Positions 60,594-64,000 of a stretch of 64,000 nt of DNA are shown one piece after another. The notes beneath the pieces were generated by a model. It did not search any database. It saw nothing but the letters and a program-made list of their open reading frames with translations, and was not told the origin of the DNA. The stretch covers positions 5,394,001-5,458,000 of the forward strand of contig JAOVFP010000005.1 in the NCBI GenBank assembly GCA_025738555.1, given 5' to 3'. Source of the DNA: Cyathus striatus. Taxonomy: Eukaryota > Basidiomycota > Agaricomycetes > Agaricales > Nidulariaceae. A program made the translations under genes and the position numbers. The first letter of the stretch is position 1. Each line of letters begins with the position of its first letter.

Positions 60594-63500
60594 CTACGCA
60601 GAGATAGGCAACGGCCACCAACAAAGCTGCCCTTGTTTGGTTCCGGTAATGATGAATCCAGGACAAGTTGCGTTTCCATCGAAACACTGAAATATAGCGT
60701 AAGGGCTTGTTATACAACTACAAAGATGACGACTTACAGCAATGGTTCGAATATGATCATCTAATACATCGTGCATCAGTGCGAGTGATCCGGACAAGTA
60801 ACGGATCCGCAGTTACCTTCAGAGTGTTCTAGTCCATAGACAACAACCGCCTTTTTCCTATCCCATACGAGAACACACTCGTCAACATTACCGAATAGAA
60901 CGGCCTGGCCTTTTGTGGCGAAGAGCGCAGGTAAACTGCAATTCCCAGCTCCTAACATTTCCTGACGAGAAAATGTCAGTTCAGCATCTTTAACACTGGT
61001 GCTCCGGATTGGAACCAATCGAGCTGTGCCGTTTTTATCGCTAACCAGCACATGCTGTCCAGATGGATCGACGTCGACAGACACACTGTTAATAAATACA
61101 TCACATGAGCATGAAACAAGTACTAGTGAATACGAAGACGTGCATCTTAGCTTTCAAGAACGCAGAAGCACGAAGCGTCCCATTTGGCACTTCACAATAC
61201 CATCTACGTCGTGGTAGTCAGAGTCTGTGCGCAAGATTCAAATAAAAAGCCTACAGAACGCCATCTCTTGTGCCACCGATAATGGCATCTCCGCCATCTA
61301 TAAATCGGATGACCGAGACATTCTGACGAACTATTGACCGCTGCGCGCACCAGGTGCCTACATATTGTAATGTGAGGCATTGGTGAAAGCAGTACCGAAC
61401 GCTGTACCTCTCTGCCATAACCAAACTTTTACACCAGCATGAGGAAACGATACAGCTATGCGATCTCCTGCGTAGGCAAAGCATATGGGCTCCTCGTCGG
61501 AAGTGTTCTTCCATCCCAACATCCAGTTCCTTCATCCATTGCCACACGGTCCCCTGTTGCATGTAAGGAGGAAAAATAGCGACATACAGCGTACAACTTA
61601 CAGTTTTGATATATTTGCCAACTGTCCCATCCTCGGTCAGCACAAAGATGCCGGAGTTACTGTTCATCCATGCAACACCCAGAATCATAGAATTACGTGT
61701 CAGTCGAGTGATCTCATTCCTGCTCTTACTATTCCATATTCGAAGGGAGCAATCCGGACCTTAATTATTAGAATTATTGCGCATCTCAATAGATGCAGCA
61801 AAAAAAGAACAAGCACTTACAGGTGACCGCAAAGTGACTTCCATCGGTGCTGAACGTGACTGTACGAACGGCTAGATCACCATCTCCTTGCAAGTTAATA
61901 ATATTACTCGTTTCGATAGTTGGCCATTTAAACGATCTCTTCCGCCGCTTTTGAGAGCGTTCTAACGGTTCAGGAGAAGATTGTCGAAGACGCTTGGCTA
62001 CTTGTTTGCCGTTTGAAAGCTGACCCATTGGTTGAGGAGGCTTTGGAGGAAGGGGATGGTTAAGTGGTTGGAGTAACGGAGGAACTAAATTAGGTGAGTA
62101 TATTTCTATGATTCATCAACTTTCAATGACATACGAGATGATGATGTTGCTGTGGTTGAAGTGGGAGATGTTTCCGGTGGAGGCGTACAGTGAACTGATT
62201 TTTCTCTTTCCCTGAGCCGTGCGCGCTTCATATCCCACCTAGACATCTTCGATAGTGATTCACTACTGCTACTTGGTGCAGGAGTTGGGGACAATCTTGC
62301 AGTGTTGGTAACGGTTTCAATTAGTTTATTATCAAATAGATCCGTTTTCGATTGGTCGGTGGATAAGTCTATCGAAACCTTCCTTTAGTGTTAAACAAAC
62401 GGAAATTGACACAAACTTACTGTAATGTCCCGGTGGTTCTAATGGATTCCGGTGTAGATGCGCATATCCGGATAATGGAACATCAGATAAAGCGGAAGGC
62501 TTTTCCATGGGAATGGGGGTATTTCTTTTCCAACTTTTCGCCATTTCACTGGTGGAGGAGGGGGTGAAGAAGGAATGGGGGGTACAGGATCGACAGGTGA
62601 AGGCGGAGGAGAAATTGAAGGAGAAATTGGAATCGGCACCATAGGGTGAAATGTTGGATCTGCAATGGGAGCGTCACGCCTCCAATCAACCGATGAACCA
62701 GCTAAGCGCACGGATGAACAAATCCGGTGAAAAGCAGATAATGAGTAGCAACATACCGACAGATGTATAATTGGATGGAAAATTAGAAAGGGAACTTGAC
62801 CCTGGTGATGGAGCGAGCATATTATCAGATGTAAATGGTGCGGAAGACGATGATTTACAATGTTTCACTTTGGTGACTGTCGAATTTGTGGATTGAGTGC
62901 CTTGCGCGTTACCATCCTTTAGAACAGCGGAGATCAGAGCGGTAGGGCCTTTCGGGGGCCCGCGCACTCGTGTGGCGGACCATCCATTTCCAACAACAAC
63001 GGGCTTGCATGCTTGCATAAACGCTCTTGGCCCAATAGGGGGAAGCTTATTTAACCCCGCCGTTGCTGAGGGTCTAATACCTAGTGGATTTGAAGAGGGG
63101 CCCGAAGGAATATATGCAAGAGATCGAGGGTCAGGCGGCGGAGAAGAGGCCTTTATTTCATCTGGAGGAATGGACTTGCGCTGAGAAGGGTCGGAAAGAG
63201 CTCCATGAGAAAGCAACCATCTGGGACCTGTAGGAACACTTGGTGTCTGTAAAGTAGAGGAGAACTTGCTGCTAGGAGTAGTGCTTTGTAGCTCTTCTGA
63301 CTTGCGTTTCCGCAGAACCGTCACATGTGAGGAAGTAACATAGGATGATCGGGGAAGGTGACTATTGTTAGAGACAGAATGCTACATGAATGGTGAGAAT
63401 CCGTGGAAAAATCTGTAAGGTGAAAGTACCTGTGGTGTGTCTACTTTCTCGTATATTTTCATAGTCGCTTCTCCTCCGTCTCTGGTGATTCCATCGGTGA

Positions 63501-64000
63501 AAGACTCAGAACTATAGAGATGAGATGCAGATGAATTAACTTTTATATGCGAATCACCGATTTCCTGTCCATTAGAAACAGGTTTAGACATCTCCGGGCT
63601 ATTATCAGTTGAATCTCTGGATGTGGTAATAAATTTATCATCTTTATGATCTAAAGATGGGGAGGCTGGAACAGAAGGTGAAGGAGGACGACTCCAGTAA
63701 ACTTCGCCGTCAAAATAGGGAGATATACTTCTTTGCACGGTAGATTCCTGTAAATAATGAACAACATGCCTGCCGAGCAACTTATGAATATACATACGAC
63801 AGCTTCGGTTGGTTTTCCTACAACCAAAGTACTCGCATCGTGTGCGTCGTTTGTCTGTATATCCATCGAGACAAATGTGGATGCTTGAATAGCCCAAGAC
63901 AAATGCGAGGCCAGTGGAGAATCTACTTGCACTGCAGCAGAAACAGAAGATGGTTCTACTTGTATAAGCTGAGATACGGTATTGACTTCAGTTTGCGCTG
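60594..64000 (-). CDS. WD40-repeat protein with long disordered N-terminus, partial at the right edge, two frame breaks
   Basis: The gene enters from beyond 64000 and ends at 60594. Exons traced: edge-63798, 63747-63430, 63381-62757, 62701-62421, 62368-62135, 62084-61821, 61759-61602, 61553-61408, 61357-61255, 61203-61144, 61085-60827, 60760-60738, 60686-60594. The N-terminal part is Ser/Pro-rich (SRPPSPSVPASPSL, GWSATRVRGPPKGPTALISA). The middle is basic (LERSQKRRKRSFKWPTIE). The C-terminal half has WD-like repeats: VRTVTFSTDGSHFAVTC, CSLRIWNSKS, FAYAGDRIAVSFPHAGVKVW, DAIIGGTRDGVL, VDPSGQHVLVSDKNGTARLV and ITGTKQGQLCWWPL. A propeller scaffold, probably nuclear, function unknown. Splice-phase counts show one missing base near 62530-62540 and one extra base near 61515; both fall in coding sequence. 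Confidence 0.72.

Overview
The window is nuclear DNA from a filamentous basidiomycete, most likely an agaricomycete. The evidence is: genes dense on both strands, cut by many 48-65 nt GT-AG introns with CTAAC/CTGAC-like branch points; a few GC-AG introns; micro-exons; and typical fungal products (large-subunit catalase with a C-terminal class-I amidotransferase-like domain, Pdx1, Jac1, Cdc42 with a CAAX tail). Most proteins only appear after exons are joined by hand; splice phases were checked for most multi-exon genes, and unresolved joins are stated in the entries.

Layout. 0.5-7.5 kb: three + strand genes (PDX1, RAD1, catalase). 7.5-17.0 kb: a stretch with almost no genes and one faint, decayed minus-strand coding relic at 8.1-8.9 kb. 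17.0-22.9 kb: a large low-complexity + strand protein and glutathione reductase. 22.9-25.3 kb: non-coding. 25.3-33.5 kb: a compact housekeeping block (PI-PLC-like phosphodiesterase <-> JAC1; auxin-efflux-carrier-family transporter; mitochondrial ribosomal protein uL16m <-> PRP3). 34.0-36.2 kb: two tandem MIF/tautomerase-superfamily genes with identical intron layouts. 37.1-39.6 kb: a 16-exon amino-acid permease. 40.1-42.4 kb: a mitochondrial-targeted orphan protein that appears interrupted by about 0.8 kb. 42.7-45.3 kb: divergent POP7 and eRF1. 46.0-50.5 kb: a membrane-anchored beta-propeller/amidohydrolase fusion. 50.9-51.7 kb: EMC4. 51.77-53.57 kb: a 1,804-bp Mutator-like element with long terminal inverted repeats and a perfect 9-bp target-site duplication. 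55.3-56.5 kb: SF3B4/HSH49. 57.6-57.9 kb: a short secreted peptide gene. 59.0-59.8 kb: CDC42. 60.6-64.0 kb: a WD40-repeat protein that runs off the right edge.

The genes are mostly independent housekeeping functions rather than one pathway. Several share short bidirectional promoters (PLC/JAC1 about 190 bp, MRPL16/PRP3 about 150 bp, POP7/eRF1 about 215 bp). The most unusual items are the Mutator-like element with its own inward-facing small gene, the tandem MIF-like pair, the Kex2-site secreted peptide, the interrupted 40-42 kb gene, and a set of single-base frame breaks in otherwise well-conserved genes (PDX1, GLR1, the 17 kb gene, and twice in the WD40 gene). The frame breaks are more easily explained by residual sequence indels than by five independent pseudogenisations.
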